From the NCBI GenBank assembly GCA_045593265.1, contig JAZNWH010000090.1:1-16199 (forward strand): a stretch of 16,199 nt of DNA. The letters run 5' to 3'. This DNA comes from RGIG8497 sp045593265. GTDB lineage: Bacteria; Bacillota; Clostridia; RGIG6154. Below the pieces are notes generated by a model. The model saw only the letters and a list, made by a program, of their open reading frames with translations, was not told the DNA's origin and searched no databases. The position numbers and the translations under genes were made by a program. Positions 14,282 to 16,199 of this stretch are shown piece after piece (position 1 is the stretch's first letter; each line of letters starts with the position of its first letter).

Positions 14282-15811
14282 ATGAATGTATTTAAAGTTG
14301 CATATAAAGTAAAAAGAGAAAACAGCGAAGAAATATATAAGGGGTTCGGTTTCCGTCATTTGTCAGATGCCACACAGTACTATGTTCACCCCAATAATCA
14401 ATCATATAAGGGAACAACTACGCTCTGCCAGCCTATCGGCGAGGCAATATCCCTATTTTCTTTGTTGCTTTTAGGAATTTCTAAACAGGATAGCGGAATA
14501 AAGGGCGACATATGGCTTAATGATGAAAAGGACACAGCATATATGCATATTCAGCTTTCTGATGATTGGCGTTCTAACGGAGTAGTAGAAAGCAAAATTT
14601 ATTCTTATCGTGCACTTTGTGATGATGAGAATATTGTAATTGCTGCCTATGACGAATACGATAATCTCATTGAGGGAAATATGGAACATTTTCATCCGTT
14701 ATATAAATTATTGCCGTTATTCTCTGTATTACTGGCGAAAGAAATCAATAACGATGATGATATGAACAGAGTTGTTTTTGACTATATTGAAAACCCCGCA
14801 GCGGATACATTTGTAAACATACATGAGGATTTTTATCAAAATCACAAGTTTGATGAATATGATGTTGATTATTATGATTTGAAGGATTATTCATTAAAAG
14901 ATTTTACGTCGTACAGCGGTACATATAATACTGTAAAAGAAAATAAGGAAGCAATAAAAGAAGTACATAAAATTGATATAAAAGAATTTGATACTAGTGA
15001 GTTCTCAGGCGAACAGATAAGTTATATTCCTAAATTAGGGGAAGAATTTGTTCTCCCTGCCGAACTTTCAGGAATATGCAATGCTGTTGTTTCGGGAGAC
15101 AGTATGGCTGTGCTTCTGCATGGACCTGCCGGTACTGGTAAAACAATTTCCTGTAAACTTATCTGTCGTGAAACTAAACTTCCCATAATGGAGACTGTGA
15201 ACTGTACAGAAAACCTTGATGAGTTTGTTTTAGGCAAATTTATTCCTGAAGGCGAAAAAATAGTTTTTAAAGAAAGCTATGTTACGAAAGCTATTCGAGA
15301 AGGCGGTGCAGTCGTATTTGAAGAAATTAACTTTGCAAAACCTGCACATCTTGCCTTCCTTAATTCTCTGCTAGATGATAACGGATTTGTACGTCTTGAT
15401 AACGGTGAAATTGTAAAAAGACATAAGAATTTTAGATTTTTCGCTACTATGAATCTAGGATACTTCGGCACTAAGGAACTCAACCAGGCCCTTTATAACA
15501 GATTTAACAGTATTGTAGAAATAGCAGCCTTGTCTGATGAAGCAATAAAAAGAATGCTTTTCACAAGAGTTCCTGAATGCAAAGATTTTACTGATAAAAT
15601 TCTCGGTGTATATCATAAGGTTAAGAAGAAAATCGAAACCGAAGAACTAGATATTGTTATATCTCCAAGAAACCTTGAAAATTGGGCAAGACTTGCAAAG
15701 TTTGAGGGATATTTAAAAGCTGCAGAAAAAACTATCATTCCTGTGGCAAAATGCGATAGAACGCTTGAGGATACGATCAGAGGTATTTTAATGCTTTATA
15801 AATGGATGTGA
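14282..15811 (+). CDS. MoxR-like AAA+ ATPase with an unfamiliar N-terminal half
   Basis: A 509-residue protein preceded by AAGGAGAA (14269-14276). Residues about 255-505 form an AAA+ domain of the MoxR/AAA_5 type: Walker A GPAGTGKT (281-288), Walker B AVVFEEIN (343-350), sensor 1 FFATMN (386-391), arginine finger R407 in YNRF, and sensor 2 SPRNLENW further on. Such ATPases usually remodel a partner, often a VWA-domain protein encoded next door. The N-terminal 250 residues are acidic and rich in aromatic residues (for example EYDVDYYDLKDYSLKDF at about 192-208), and I do not recognise them. They may bind a partner or sense a signal. The downstream gene encodes Sel1 repeats and starts four bases after this stop. 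No VWA gene is seen before the window edge. Confidence 0.85.
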   Translation: MNVFKVAYKVKRENSEEIYKGFGFRHLSDATQYYVHPNNQSYKGTTTLCQPIGEAISLFSLLLLGISKQDSGIKGDIWLNDEKDTAYMHIQLSDDWRSNGVVESKIYSYRALCDDENIVIAAYDEYDNLIEGNMEHFHPLYKLLPLFSVLLAKEINNDDDMNRVVFDYIENPAADTFVNIHEDFYQNHKFDEYDVDYYDLKDYSLKDFTSYSGTYNTVKENKEAIKEVHKIDIKEFDTSEFSGEQISYIPKLGEEFVLPAELSGICNAVVSGDSMAVLLHGPAGTGKTISCKLICRETKLPIMETVNCTENLDEFVLGKFIPEGEKIVFKESYVTKAIREGGAVVFEEINFAKPAHLAFLNSLLDDNGFVRLDNGEIVKRHKNFRFFATMNLGYFGTKELNQALYNRFNSIVEIAALSDEAIKRMLFTRVPECKDFTDKILGVYHKVKKKIETEELDIVISPRNLENWARLAKFEGYLKAAEKTIIPVAKCDRTLEDTIRGILMLYKWM

Positions 15812-15815
15812 GAAA

Positions 15816-16199
15816 ATGGATAACTTAAATGAATTAATAGTTTCGGCAGACAACGGCGATATAGAATCAATGGTTGAAGTTGCAAATTATATTGTATGGG
15901 ATGACGAAACTCAAGAAATAGAACCTGAACTTTTAGAACGGGCTCTTGGATATTTACACACTGCCATTGAAAACGGAAATGATATAGCAATGAACTCTTT
16001 AGGTGCTATGTACTATCAAGGCAGGGGTGTTGAACAGAATTATGGTAAAGCTGTTTACTGGTATACCGAGGCGGCTAACAGAGGCAATGTGACATCAATG
16101 AGCAATTTGGGATATTGCTATTATTACGGGCGGGATATTCCTGTTGATTACGAGAAGGCATATCAGATGTATACTAAAGCTGCAATCATGGGAGATTTA
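15816..16199 (+). CDS. Sel1-repeat protein, 3' end outside the window
   Basis: ATG 15816 opens a frame that stays open to the window edge, giving the first 128 residues. After an acidic N-terminal helical segment (residues 1-57), two Sel1-like (TPR-type) repeats can be seen. The first is about 58-93 (AMNSLGAMYYQGRGV, then YGKAVYWYTEAANRGN). The second is about 94-128 (SMSNLGYCYYYGRDI, then YEKAYQMYTKAAIMGD). Sel1 repeats form a solenoid that binds proteins or peptides. The start lies four bases after the AAA+ gene, so the pair is probably one operon and the repeat protein may be its adaptor or client recruiter. The full length and any C-terminal domain cannot be seen. Confidence 0.8.
   Translation, partial: MDNLNELIVSADNGDIESMVEVANYIVWDDETQEIEPELLERALGYLHTAIENGNDIAMNSLGAMYYQGRGVEQNYGKAVYWYTEAANRGNVTSMSNLGYCYYYGRDIPVDYEKAYQMYTKAAIMGDL

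Noticed and set aside
1..16199. CRISPR array, tRNA or rRNA genes
   Set aside because: No regularly spaced direct repeats and no tRNA or rRNA signature were seen by eye on either strand. A covariance-model scan was not possible.

Overview
The window comes from a low-GC Gram-positive bacterium, most likely a gut-type member of the Clostridia. The grounds are AT-rich coding sequence, strong AGGAGG-type ribosome binding sites in front of nearly every gene, a Tn916-like integrase, and clostridial-type cargo. This is inferred from style, not from a phylogenetic marker. Every supported gene is on the + strand, packed tightly with several ATGA or TAATG overlaps. There is no gene-free stretch longer than 300 bases; the largest gap is 2113-2246, which holds a strong promoter.

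Region 1 (1-2112) is the integration end of a mobile element: the acidic tail of an unidentified gene, a small excisionase-like HTH protein with a TTG start, a 12-bp dyad, a tyrosine integrase broken by a one-base frameshift near 764-774, and a two-HTH-domain protein overlapping its end. The frameshift suggests the element can no longer move by itself.

Region 2 (2178-8596) is the most unusual part. A near-consensus sigma-A promoter with an extended -10 precedes four co-directional genes: an HTH regulator, an amino-group DNA methyltransferase, an 837-residue protein with two GHKL ATPase modules (N-terminal MutL/Hsp90/MORC-like, C-terminal histidine-kinase-like, with a candidate phospho-acceptor His just before it), and a 745-residue protein whose N-terminus keeps the receiver-domain residues (DD, D, T/S, K) around a large insertion. 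This reads as a methyltransferase-linked, phosphorelay-like defence or DNA-surveillance module. The GHKL protein also begins with a QISLF pentapeptide resembling a sliding-clamp-binding motif. The module is visibly more AT-rich than sampled flanking stretches.

Region 3 (8690-11832) is a McrBC-type modification-dependent restriction system: McrB with an EVE/PUA-like reader ahead of the AAA+ GTPase, and McrC with a PD-(D/E)xK nuclease, coupled by an ATGA overlap.

Region 4 (11846-16199) is accessory cargo: an Spx/ArsC-like protein, a possible 40-residue small ORF, a DUF4365-type predicted nuclease coupled to an unrecognised 132-residue protein, an FMN-binding flavin-reductase-family protein, a MoxR-like AAA+ ATPase with an unfamiliar N-terminal half, and the start of a Sel1-repeat protein cut by the window edge. 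Overall the window looks like a defence island beside the remains of an integrative element.
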